Positions 60,301 to 64,000 of a stretch of DNA of 64,000 nt are shown piece by piece. The stretch comes from Eublepharis macularius (taxonomy: Eukaryota > Chordata > Lepidosauria > Squamata > Eublepharidae). The notes under the pieces were generated by a model. That model saw nothing but the letters and a program-made list of their open reading frames with translations, did no database searches and had not been told where the DNA came from. The stretch covers positions 31,927,232-31,991,231 of the forward strand of contig NC_072794.1 in the NCBI RefSeq assembly GCF_028583425.1, read 5' to 3'. The translations under genes were made by a program, and so were the position numbers. Position 1 is the first letter of the stretch; every line of letters starts with the position of its first letter.

Positions 60301-61307
60301 GACCTCTTTATGTACAACTAAATGATTCTATTTTTTGTGGGTGATAAATGTATATTTGTTACTGATCCTTGCTGGAGAGTTGCCTTTTCCTAGGTAGCTC
60401 TTTTGTCAGAGACAATGTGGGCAGGCTTCCCTTGGGTCTGTTTGGAATGGGTCTGTTCCAGTGGTTCTTAATTTTTAATCCACTACCACTCTCCAAATAC
60501 ACATAAGTATCAAATACCCTGCCCCCAATTTATTCATTCATTTGTATGCTGCGCTTCCCACTGGCCATGGTGGCTCAAGCTGGTTTAGCAGCAACAGCTG
60601 ACTCACTGGTGACGGACAAAAAATATACCAGATCCTTGCTTAGACCAAGAAAACTACAGGGAATAAAGAACTACACATTAAATTCTGGTTTGTCGGCTAC
60701 AAAAGGCCAAGGGGTGCGACTTTTATCCCACAGATTGCGGGCATATCAAGAGCCAGGCAAACTGTCTCCAGAATGTCTTCTCAAATCTTGTTTTGTGTCC
60801 ACTGCAATGCTAAGCAAAGTTTTCCCCTACCAAGCCCATTGACTTCCATGGACTTAGAGGGATGCAACTCTGCTTAGGATTGCATGGTGTTTTCACCCTT
60901 TCAAGCAAAACAGCAGTTTGGATGACGCTACAGGGATCGATGCCCTAGGAGTTCTCGCATGGGTTTCTGCAGTTGCTCCAAACTCCTTCTTGAATCTAGT
61001 ATACTTTCAGCCTCTGTATCTTGGACTAAGGGTTGCATTGTGATAATATCCTGCTTTTTTCATTTTCCCCTCCCTCAAATGAAGATACTTCACATTCTTC
61101 TCTATTCTGGGCAGGGTTGTAGCCGTGGAGCTAACAAAGATCAATGTGTCACAGAGCTTCTTCACCATGCGGACACTTATGGCAATGTTCCTGGGGATTG
61201 ATACCTGCAAATCTTATGACACCCGACAGTACACCCTCCAGAACAAAATCCGTGGACTAATAGATGACTCCTATTATTGCCTCTTCAACCAGCCCTTTTA
61301 CGTTAAG
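30224..61307 (+). CDS. ADCY10: ADCY10, soluble adenylyl cyclase, 5' part (14 coding exons)
   Basis: Soluble adenylyl cyclase (sAC) makes cAMP from ATP in cytosol, mitochondria and cilia and is stimulated by bicarbonate and calcium; it serves sperm activation and pH sensing. Exons: 30224-30380, 32857-32961, 34876-34914, 37152-37295, 38227-38432, 40858-40957, 43002-43090, 44404-44595, 47676-47797, 49694-49770, 51461-51650, 58205-58260, 59879-60032, 61115-61307. All have AG/GT borders and join in phase to 608 open codons, matching human residues 1 to about 603 of 1610. C1 domain about residues 40-180, C2 about 290-470, P-loop near 525 (EGHFGYGKSQ). Metal aspartates (FIDISG, FAGDALL), C2 Lys338 and Asp343 (INKIFTFDK) and VNLAAR are kept; human Lys95 is Asn here. 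The 3' end is off the window. Intact so far; a paralogue is possible. Confidence 0.95.
31395..31560 (-). repeat. Short interspersed repeat (GGTTGCCAACTCC family), minus strand
   Basis: Reads AATCTCCAGGAATTTCTCC and AGAGTTGGCAGCCCTAAAG at its right end; reverse of the 3855-3985 family. In ADCY10 intron 1. Confidence 0.6.
31726..31906. mobile_element. Palindromic MITE-like element, intron 1
   Basis: A 24-bp inverted end (GGCCGTTTTCACACTAGTAA and, on the right, TTACTAGTGTGAAAATGGCC) flanked by AAT on both sides. The interior holds CATTGCGAAACGTTGCACAA, inverted as TTGTGCAATGTTTTGCAAC. Confidence 0.8.
31998..32351. mobile_element. hAT-like element rich in GGTTCGTG motifs, intron 1
   Basis: Ends TAGAGATAGGCACAAACC and GGTTCGTGCCCACCTCTA are inverted repeats; flanks ATAATAAC and GTGATAAC match at 6 of 8. 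The interior repeats GGTTCGT, TTCACGAACCACGAAC and GGTTCAT in both orientations. No coding region. Confidence 0.7.
32857..32961 (+). CDS. ADCY10: ADCY10 coding exon 2
   Basis: Completes Gly, then FTALTEKYSTNTNLENGADQ and LTQTLNRYVGDIVE; C1 cyclase domain. Donor GTGAGT. Confidence 0.95.
33165..33365 (-). mobile_element. Old SINE, minus strand, intron 2
   Basis: CCCCTGTGAGGTCAGAGGTC, GGATTTGAATCTGGGAC and GTTGCCACTGCACCACAATG give the reversed body, B box and head. Divergent. Confidence 0.5.
33405..33510 (+). repeat. Repeat with hammerhead-like core, copy C, intron 2
   Basis: ATGAAGAAATGAGC, GTGGCTCAC, GAAAGCTCATACC, then TTTTGTTAGTCTTATAGGTG and TACTGGACTCTTG. Same consensus as copy D. Confidence 0.7.
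33612..33862 (+). mobile_element. tRNA-headed SINE, intron 2
   Basis: GAGAGCCAGTTTGGTTTGGT, B-box-like AGGTTTGAATCC, ACCTCCCAGGGTTGTTAGTG and GGGGAGAAAGATGGGATACA. Hybrid look: head like the 10494 family, body and tail like the 46255 family. Confidence 0.75.
34080..34240 (+). repeat. Repeat with hammerhead-like core, copy D, with inverted ends, intron 2
   Basis: GGTAT, CTGAAGA (34117-34123), hairpin GTGAGC/GTTCAC, GAAA (34141-34144), GCTC, ATACC; then TTTTGTTAGTCTTCTAGGTG and ACAGACAGATTAACATGGCT. The left end AGCAAGAGTCCAGTAGCACC is inverted on the right as GGTGCTACTGCTCTTGCT. Confidence 0.75.
34876..34914 (+). CDS. ADCY10: ADCY10 coding exon 3 (micro-exon)
   Basis: A 39-base exon encoding E-VMVFGGDILNFA plus one base. 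The human counterpart is VLIFGGDILKFA: the Lys95 position is Asn (codon AAC at 34905-34907). Donor GTACCG is weak. Confidence 0.93.
34950..35075 (-). mobile_element. L2-like LINE 3' tail, minus strand, intron 3
   Basis: TTATTTATATCATATTTGTA, TTCCGCCCTCCCCAC and GGGCTCAGGGCAGATATAAC: the reverse of the 26730-26795 tail type. Confidence 0.7.
35076..35875. other. Intron 3 GC-rich unclassified stretch
   Basis: From about 35400 the sequence is richer in G and C than the neighbouring intron and has a TATAAAAG at 35572, but no matching pair of ends, coding motif or family was recognised. Confidence 0.35.
35876..36010 (-). mobile_element. L2-like LINE 3' tail with (GATT)n, minus strand, intron 3
   Basis: TTGATTGATTGATTGATTTG, TATCCCACCCTCCCC and GGGCTCAGGGCGGCTAACA. 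Only the 3' end is present. Confidence 0.7.
36011..37151. other. Intron 3, 3' part
   Basis: About 36780-36990 may be a worn LINE (frame around CTGGAGATGGTAGACATAC resembling the C-terminal part of L2-type proteins), with low confidence. The rest, including frames of up to 146 codons at 36276-36716, has no recognisable content. Confidence 0.35.
37152..37295 (+). CDS. ADCY10: ADCY10 coding exon 4
   Basis: GDALLALWKVNRRHINDIIT through EVGLELRVKI plus one base; holds the second metal-binding Asp (human Asp99). Same length as human over this stretch. Confidence 0.96.
37506..37675. mobile_element. Imperfect palindromic MITE, intron 4
   Basis: CTTCATTCAGATATCACATG at the left mirrors TGTGTGATGTTTGAATTC at the right, with AACTATG/CATAGTT repeats near both ends. 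Arms about 75-80 percent alike; no duplication assigned. Confidence 0.5.
38227..38432 (+). CDS. ADCY10: ADCY10 coding exon 5
   Basis: VSAGHISKVVVGDNRHQYFL, VIGRAVDEVRLAQSLAKAGE and IILSPNGWELCHRKITEVQK to DERAVK. Contains the equivalents of Val167 and Arg176, the other two bicarbonate-site residues of human sAC. Donor GTGAGC. Confidence 0.96.
38433..40002. other. Intron 5, first part
   Basis: No exon or clear element. An A-rich run lies at 38556-38570. Open frames of 60-110 codons at 39415-39835 on both strands have no motif. Confidence 0.35.
40003..40570 (+). mobile_element. SINE-like repeat (AGGTAAAGGTAGTCCCCTG family), split by a second SINE
   Basis: Left piece 40003-40023 and right piece 40281-40570. 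The right piece reads AGGTAGTCCCCTGTGCAAGC, GAGTCATTACTGACCCATGG, GACGTCGCATCACGGCGTTT and TGGTTTGCCATTGCCTTCCC, then CGGCTTCCACCAGGATTGAA. No family name assigned. Confidence 0.75.
40024..40279 (-). mobile_element. tRNA-headed SINE, minus strand, nested in another SINE, intron 5
   Basis: Reverse copy of the 10494 family (AATAACAACAACATTTGATT to ACCAAACTGGCTCTC). It is bordered on both sides by TAAAGGTAAAGGTA, a duplication of about 14 bp taken from the host SINE. Confidence 0.85.
40858..40957 (+). CDS. ADCY10: ADCY10 coding exon 6
   Basis: VKYIKHMPLEFDEEKFFERC and THHLADNHICDNQ plus one base; the less conserved linker between C1 and C2. Donor GTAAGT. Confidence 0.93.
41010..42070 (+). mobile_element. 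CR1 LINE 3' end, intron 6
   Basis: Reads DWFINNLELGVSRVVAKFAG, DTKLFRMVK, AVRKTGSMLGISRKRIENKM, then a frame-broken C-terminus, and ends in the CR1-type 3'UTR GGACTAGATGGACCCCTGCT, CTGGTCCAGCAGAGCTCTTC, TTATGTCCTTAAG. Frame-broken and 5'-truncated. Confidence 0.88.
42071..43001. other. Intron 6, 3' part
   Basis: No element recognised with confidence. GC-rich open frames at 42144-42455 and 42548-42850 on both strands carry no motif. Confidence 0.35.
43002..43090 (+). CDS. ADCY10: ADCY10 coding exon 7
   Basis: E-ILRKASILAPNEELEKRLRK and FVTRNVLKK; C1-C2 linker. The donor GTACTT is weak. Confidence 0.93.
43130..43244. mobile_element. Damaged foldback element sharing the TGTAGCTTAGCTC terminus, intron 7
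   Basis: TGGCAAGTGAACAG and CTGTTCACTTGCCA form a hairpin; the right end CGCTTGTAGCTTAGCTC is followed by TTA, as in the 59300-59673 element. The left terminus is missing. Confidence 0.6.
43470..43965. mobile_element. hAT-like element with a tandem-repeat core, intron 7
   Basis: Ends CAGGGCTCATTTTGTGG and TACGAAATGACCCCTG; exact 8-bp duplication GTCTTTGA (43462-43469, 43966-43973). Between about 43555 and 43815 the interior is built of variants of GGCCATTTTGGGCC and GGCCAGGATTGGGCC in both orientations. No transposase. Confidence 0.88.
44404..44595 (+). CDS. ADCY10: ADCY10 coding exon 8
   Basis: IDDDQPLEYLSELRPVTIVF, VNFQFDESANTLHLSKAVQD and GKINKIFTFDK; start of the C2 domain with the ATP-adenine contacts (Lys334 and Asp339 in human). 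Confidence 0.97.
44937..45370 (-). mobile_element. L2-like LINE 3' end, minus strand, intron 8
   Basis: (TTAC)n, then TATTCTGCCCTCCCTGTATG, GGCTCAGGGCAGATTACATC; further right CTGGCGGAACATCTCTCTCT and GGCCCAGTGAAAGGACAGC read, on the minus strand, as the end of the LINE protein. Confidence 0.7.
45577..45932. mobile_element. MITE with GAGCTAAGCTACAAGAGA ends, intron 8
   Basis: Inverted ends of over 50 bp (GAGCTAAGCTACAAGAGATG and the reverse of TACGTCTCTTGTAGCTTGGCTC trimmed to its end) flanked by TCA on both sides (45574-45576, 45933-45935). Interior arms also pair (AAGCTGAGTTTAAAGAGATC with GATCTCTTTTAAAACTCAGC). A second copy is at 59300-59673. Confidence 0.85.
46255..46485 (+). mobile_element. 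tRNA-headed SINE, intron 8
   Basis: GGCATAGTGGTTTGAATGTT, CCCAGGTTCAAATCCCCACT (B box), CACAGGGTTGTTGTGAGGAT, GGTGGGGTATAAATAAAGT. The best preserved copy of its family in the window. Confidence 0.85.
46486..47675. other. Intron 8, 3' part
   Basis: About 46500-46580 looks like a reversed LINE tail (TTTTGTATCACCCTTCC). At 47251 a hAT-like left end appears (CAGTGGTCTTCAACCTTTCC, AGAGCTGGGACCCACTGAG), but no matching right end was found. No exons. Confidence 0.45.
47676..47797 (+). CDS. ADCY10: ADCY10 coding exon 9
   Basis: GCTFLCIFGLPGDKQADEST, HALDCALKIHTFCSTSLMKV plus two bases; C2 domain. Donor GTAAGT. Confidence 0.97.
48346..48579. mobile_element. hAT-like non-autonomous DNA transposon, intron 9
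   Basis: Ends CAGGGCTTTTTTTTC and GAAAAAAAACCCTG; exact 8-bp duplication GATCTGCT (48338-48345, 48580-48587). Palindromic interior with GGCCCCGCCCCCTGATCTCC in both orientations, shared with 1620-1947. Confidence 0.9.
49120..49510 (-). mobile_element. L1 LINE ORF2 3' end, minus strand, intron 9
   Basis: The minus strand (49501-49295) reads MTLRVLTGAKRLILQHWKDK, SPPPVNHWIEDLINVSTFEH and ITYRRQLHID, the C-terminal end of L1-type ORF2. It is followed toward 49120 by A-rich sequence with CTATAAAAGATTTAT tandem units (49260-49330). Confidence 0.75.
49694..49770 (+). CDS. ADCY10: ADCY10 coding exon 10
   Basis: LVSIGVASGPVFCGVVGHRV and RHEYT; C2 domain including the Thr405 equivalent. Donor GTACAG. 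Confidence 0.97.
49771..50726. other. Intron 10, 5' part
   Basis: No exon, RNA gene or recognised element. Confidence 0.35.
50727..51270. mobile_element. Foldback element with arms of about 110 bp, intron 10
   Basis: The left arm AGCTGATACTAAGGGCC, TGTGACAATACTTCAAATAA and GGTTACAAAGATAATA is repeated in reverse complement at the right (TTATTTGAAGTATTGTCACA, GGTATCAGCT). The terminal word AGCTGATAC also occurs at 50845, inside the element. No target duplication or coding region seen. Confidence 0.75.
51461..51650 (+). CDS. ADCY10: ADCY10 coding exon 11
   Basis: V-IGRKVNLAARIMMYYPGLVT, CDSVTYSESKLPHYCFQEVP and GTIYQYLGITEK; includes the transition-state residues Asn412 and Arg416 (VNLAAR). 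Ends the C2 domain. Confidence 0.97.
52505..53210 (-). mobile_element. L2-like LINE 3' end, minus strand, intron 11
   Basis: The minus strand reads GPGPSYLRDCLSPYVTPRKL, RSSEQGLLQVPPLQMGKI, then AAPN-W-like remnants, 3'UTR and ATTATTTATTTACATTATTT as the reversed tail. Frame-broken. Confidence 0.75.
53211..54390. other. Intron 11, middle part
   Basis: AT-rich to mixed sequence without a recognised element or exon; a T- and C-rich stretch lies at about 53870-54010. Confidence 0.35.
54860..55250 (+). repeat. Penelope-like terminal-repeat fragment?, intron 11
   Basis: Contains GATCCCTGATGAAGTGATAC, TTCTGAAACAAGC and GGTCCCTTGTTGGGTC (about 55000-55062), a CTGATGA...GAAAC pattern that recalls hammerhead-bearing Penelope-like elements. 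No reverse transcriptase or GIY-YIG sequence nearby. Tentative. Confidence 0.35.
55570..55750 (+). repeat. Minisatellite, about 60-bp units
   Basis: Three head-to-tail units built on CTGATCCCAGCT, GGTGA, GGCATTG, CCTGCTCTGCT. Single related units occur at 54385-54430 and two more at 56335-56450. Confidence 0.75.
56500..58204. other. Intron 11, 3' part
   Basis: At 56780-56965 the segment CTGAAGCTGGTGGC, AATTTT, GATGA-TTA-GCTTGCCAC-AA occurs twice about 160 bases apart, followed by AT-rich CTCTAATTAATATAGATTAA; an unclassified repeat. No exon before 58205. Confidence 0.4.
58205..58260 (+). CDS. ADCY10: ADCY10 coding exon 12
   Basis: T-MIFKAYLTKERCEDYPLL plus one base, aligned to VMFGMACLICNRKEDYPLLG of human; the junction between C2 and the NTPase domain. 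Donor GTAAGT. Confidence 0.94.
58886..59010 (+). repeat. Short interspersed repeat (GGTTGCCAACTCC family), intron 12
   Basis: GAGTTGCCAACTCTGAGATG, GGAAATTCCTGGAGATTTGG and GACTGGAGAGGGTGGGATTT; plus-strand relative of 3855-3985. A SINE head fragment lies just before, at 58575-58618. Confidence 0.65.
59300..59673. mobile_element. MITE with GAGCTAAACTACAAGAGA ends, intron 12
   Basis: Inverted ends GAGCTAAACTACAAGAGACG and CATCTCTTGTAGCTTAGCTC, flanks TGA (59297-59299) and TTA (59674-59676), both TNA. Same family as 45577-45932, including the GGCTCTGTAGAGGGGAAATT segment. Confidence 0.85.
59879..60032 (+). CDS. ADCY10: ADCY10 coding exon 13
   Basis: G-RKRETDIFEELLEKFKYFKE, SHILIYEGHFGYGKSQLMAE and IAYLGQTADQ plus two bases. 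GHFGYGKS is the Walker A loop of the AAA/STAND-like domain. Confidence 0.96.
60033..61114. other. Intron 13
   Basis: No exon. A hAT-like left end CAGTGGTTCTTAATTTTTAA begins at about 60457 without a visible right end. Around 60820-60890 lies the squamate-typical CCCATTGACTTCCATGGACT and TGCTTAGGATTGCATGG repeat word; a similar word occurs near 57570-57690. Confidence 0.4.
61115..61307 (+). CDS. ADCY10: ADCY10 coding exon 14 (last in the window)
   Basis: K-VVAVELTKINVSQSFFTMRT, LMAMFLGIDTCKSYDTRQYT and YYCLFNQPFYVK; donor GTAAAG. The following exon (human FPISREISRMSTLKK region) was not found before 64000. Confidence 0.95.
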
Positions 61308-61588
61308 GTAAAGATGTAAGAGTGCAGTAACAGTGGGAAAGTAAGCAAGCAGCACAATAGTCAGAATACGGTGATCATCACTTGGTTAGAGGTACACAAA
61401 AGCTACTTCCAGCATTCAGCATGGAATGTCTAGTGGTGACTCCACCCACACTGTGAAGATTGGTTGAATAACCAATCAGTGCTCATTATGCCTTCACACA
61501 GACAAAGGCTGTTGTCTCAATTACTTTGAAACAATTGGAAGTAGGAGGCTGGTGTAGTGTTTACCGGTGTGCATTTTGGCTCCAGGAA

Positions 61589-61641
61589 CCAGCAAAAAAG
61601 ATGGATTTATGCCAATTTGGCATAATCCATCTTTGCTGGTT
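61589..61641. repeat. Hairpin palindrome
   Basis: CCAGCAAAAAAGATGGATTT, ATGCCAA is followed directly by TTGGCAT and AATCCATCTTTGCTGG: arms of about 25 bp with almost no loop. Confidence 0.8.
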
Positions 61642-63339
61642 TCCCAGGTTTGAACCCCCTGATCCAATCCAGGGGCCAAATTCTGCTGGGCTGGATTATC
61701 CAGCTGCAGCCGGGAGCCACAAGCAGCCACCAGAAGTAGCCAGCAACCACTTCAGAGAGTGAGAGGGCAGTGGCTTGAATGGTGGTAGAGTCAAGCTCTG
61801 TGCTGCTGAAGGAGAACGGCGTGAGGCTGGTGGGGCAGGAGGAAGAGGCAACAGGCAGAGGGGATTTCCATCCCATTCTGCCTCCCCTGTGTTCCAAAAG
61901 AGCACCTTCAAGCTGCCACTGCCGTGGTTACCTTTTAAACTTTGCAGCTTGCCAAACCTCACTCCCCTTCTCCCACTACAGTAAAAGAGATTATCAGTGG
62001 GATTCTCTGGTTTGACATTGAGAATCTTTAATTAGACATTAGGATTCTCTGCCAAGAAGCTTGCAAGAGAATGATGTCAAACTAGAGAATCCCAAGAAAG
62101 GGAAGAAGGCTAGCCACAGAATTTTAAAGCCTTGGAAATGTTTCTTTCATAGGAAACAATGGAGGGTGGCTGGGGCAGCTTGTTCAGGGGCCTATAGAAT
62201 TAGATCCCAGGGTCGAACCCTCCTGAAATTTGGGGTGGTCTTTAGGGGATAGTCAGGAGTAGGTTTACTGAATATTGAGGGGAGTTAGTTTTAAAAATGC
62301 CCTCCTGCCCTCTGGACGTTTCCCCCCATAGAGAATAATGGCAAGTTAAATCCAGGATCCTCTAACCCAGATCAGAGAATCTGACCTAGATTTCAAGGAT
62401 CCCAGATTCCAACCCCACCCCCCAAATCCATATGCAGCTTATCTGGATTTTTTGGGTGCAAACTCCTAGTAGTGTTAAGAACACTAGTTTTCAATTTTTT
62501 TTGAAGTGAGGCCCACTTTTCAACTTTATTTTTGGAGCAACTTCTATACTTGCTGTAATTTTGAGGACCTGCTTGCAAAGTAACTCCAGACTGCTTTTCT
62601 CCTCCTCAACATAATTCAGGAATCTTATATTGTGGCTTTCAGGAATCTCTCCTGATCAAGGATATAATTTATTCTTCAAGACTGGTACTTATATAGCATT
62701 ACTGAGCAAGAGGTTGTATTTCATAGACGTTTCATACTTTATGGAGAAGCAAACCAAATTTGTCACTTTGCCTCTCAAAGCCTCCTGTTCCAGGTCAGAT
62801 TCTGGCTTCCTGGATCTTATAGGGGAATCTCTATTTTGAATGTACATAAATCAGGCTAATGAATCAGTATACGAATACCAGATCACCCCCACCCCCACCC
62901 CAGACCTCTGTCCAGTTCTCCAGACTGCCTTGAAGCTCACTGGATGAACTTGGGCCAGTCCAGCTCTCTCAAGCTAGCCTACCTCGCAAGTCAGGACAGG
63001 AGGATAAAATGGGGAAGTGAGAACCATGATGTATGCATCTTTGAGCTTCTTGGGTGAAAGTAGGATTACAAGCTGAGAATGGTCAATAGCAAAATTTCCT
63101 GCTAGGGAACATGAGATTTGCAGCTTTCTCTGACTCCCACGACGTTTTTGCCACAGAAAAGTAGAATCTCATGTTGCCTGGCAGGGACAGATGCTCATTC
63201 TAGTTCAAAGGTCTTACTTACTGTGTGGGATTTGTATCTAGTCAGCCTTTCCCACCACCAGTTACTCCCTCAGCTGTGGGAGGTGTACATCCAGTGAAAT
63301 AGCTAAGCCCCACCACCGAGAGAGATGGAATACAAAAGG

Positions 63340-63575
63340 AAGAGGAGGAGGAAAAGAAGAAGAAGAGTTGGTTTTCTACCCTGCCCTTCACTACTCAAAA
63401 GTCTCCCCACAACAGACACCCTGTGAGGGAGGTAGGGTTGAGAAAGCACGGAGAGAGCTGTGACTGACCCAAGGTCACCCAGCTGACTTCAAGGGGAGGA
63501 GTGGGGAATCAAACCTGGTTCTTCAGATTAGAGTCCTGCTGCTCTTACCCACTATACCAATTGGATCTTCTTGAT
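63340..63575 (-). mobile_element. SINE, minus strand, intron 14
   Basis: AAGAAGAAGAGTTGGTTTTC, TACCCTGCCCTTCACTAC, GGTCACCCAGCTGACTTC, GGGGAATCAAACCTGG and ACTATACCAATTGGATC give reversed tail, body, B box and head. Confidence 0.75.
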
Positions 63576-64000
63576 GCTTCCATGCATATTATGGGGGAAA
63601 TGTGACCATATAAGGATGCATATAAAGTGCAGATCTGCCCTTAGCTCACTTTTAGGTGCAGTTGTGATTGCACCAGTGCAGCTCAAGGGGTTGACCGCTC
63701 TGCTGTAGGAGCCAATTCACATTTCTACATTTTGGACTTGGGACATGCTCGTGCGTTTAAATCTGGATCTTTAAATGAATATGCACAATATGCAACTGGC
63801 TGTTCTGTTTTTGTTGCATTTTTTGAAAAAAAAGCCTTCCTGTCAAATCCTCTTTAAAAAAAACATTATTTGTCAAGCTTTCAAGAAAATTAAAAAAATA
63901 AGAAAAGATTTTCAAAGTGGACCAAGGAAAAAGAGATTGCACACTGCATTAATCAACTGTGTTCGGGGTGGGTGGGTTGATTTGTTTCCTGATTCAGTTT

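Larger units (their letters stand above)
61308..64000 (+). other. ADCY10: ADCY10 intron 14 (partial, runs off the window)
   Basis: No further coding exon was found. It holds a hairpin at 61589-61641, a worn SINE body at about 62930-63070, a minus-strand SINE at 63340-63575 and otherwise unrecognised DNA. Confidence 0.5.

Noticed and set aside
30224-61307. ADCY10 as a pseudogene
   Set aside because: All fourteen exons are open, all introns have AG/GT borders and phases agree; nothing suggests decay in this part.
61308-64000. A further ADCY10 exon (human FPISREISRMSTLKK region)
   Set aside because: No frame in this stretch matches; the exon is presumably beyond 64000.

Overview
The window is vertebrate nuclear DNA, almost certainly from a squamate reptile (lizard or gecko type). 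The basis is three recognisable vertebrate genes split by ordinary introns and an interspersed-repeat mixture of CR1, L2-like and L1 LINE pieces, several tRNA-headed SINE families, a BovB/Sauria-type (CA)n tail and many short hAT-like and foldback DNA elements. No prokaryotic or organellar features are present. Family assignments are made by eye against remembered protein sequences; no search was run.

Layout. (1) 1-857: the 5' end of NCF2 (p67phox), minus strand, with only its first coding exon (684-857) in view. (2) 858-11196: intergenic, packed with an hAT-like element, a CR1 LINE, a LINE fragment split by a palindromic element, and SINEs. (3) 11197-17776: complete ARPC5 (Arp2/3 subunit p16), minus strand, four coding exons, 151 codons; its first intron carries the marks of a U12-type AT-AC intron. 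(4) 17777-18560: CpG-rich ARPC5 promoter region, split by an AT-rich block. (5) 18560-30223: intergenic, dominated by a long broken L2-like LINE (about 23.1-26.8 kb) with nested insertions. (6) 30224-61307 and beyond: ADCY10 (soluble, bicarbonate-responsive adenylyl cyclase), plus strand. Fourteen coding exons join in consistent phase to 608 open codons that cover both cyclase domains and the start of the P-loop NTPase domain. The 3' part lies past the right edge. Its introns hold most of the remaining repeats.

The genes are not an operon-like unit. NCF2 and ARPC5 lie in the same order and orientation as on human 1q25. ADCY10, which in human is about 16 Mb away on 1q24 (from memory), sits head-to-head with ARPC5 here. 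The observations most worth following are an Asn at the position of bicarbonate-contacting Lys95 of human sAC in an otherwise conserved catalytic core, the AT-AC intron of ARPC5, the altered neighbourhood of ADCY10, a repeat family with a hammerhead-ribozyme-like core, and a set of short inverted-repeat transposons with readable target-site duplications.
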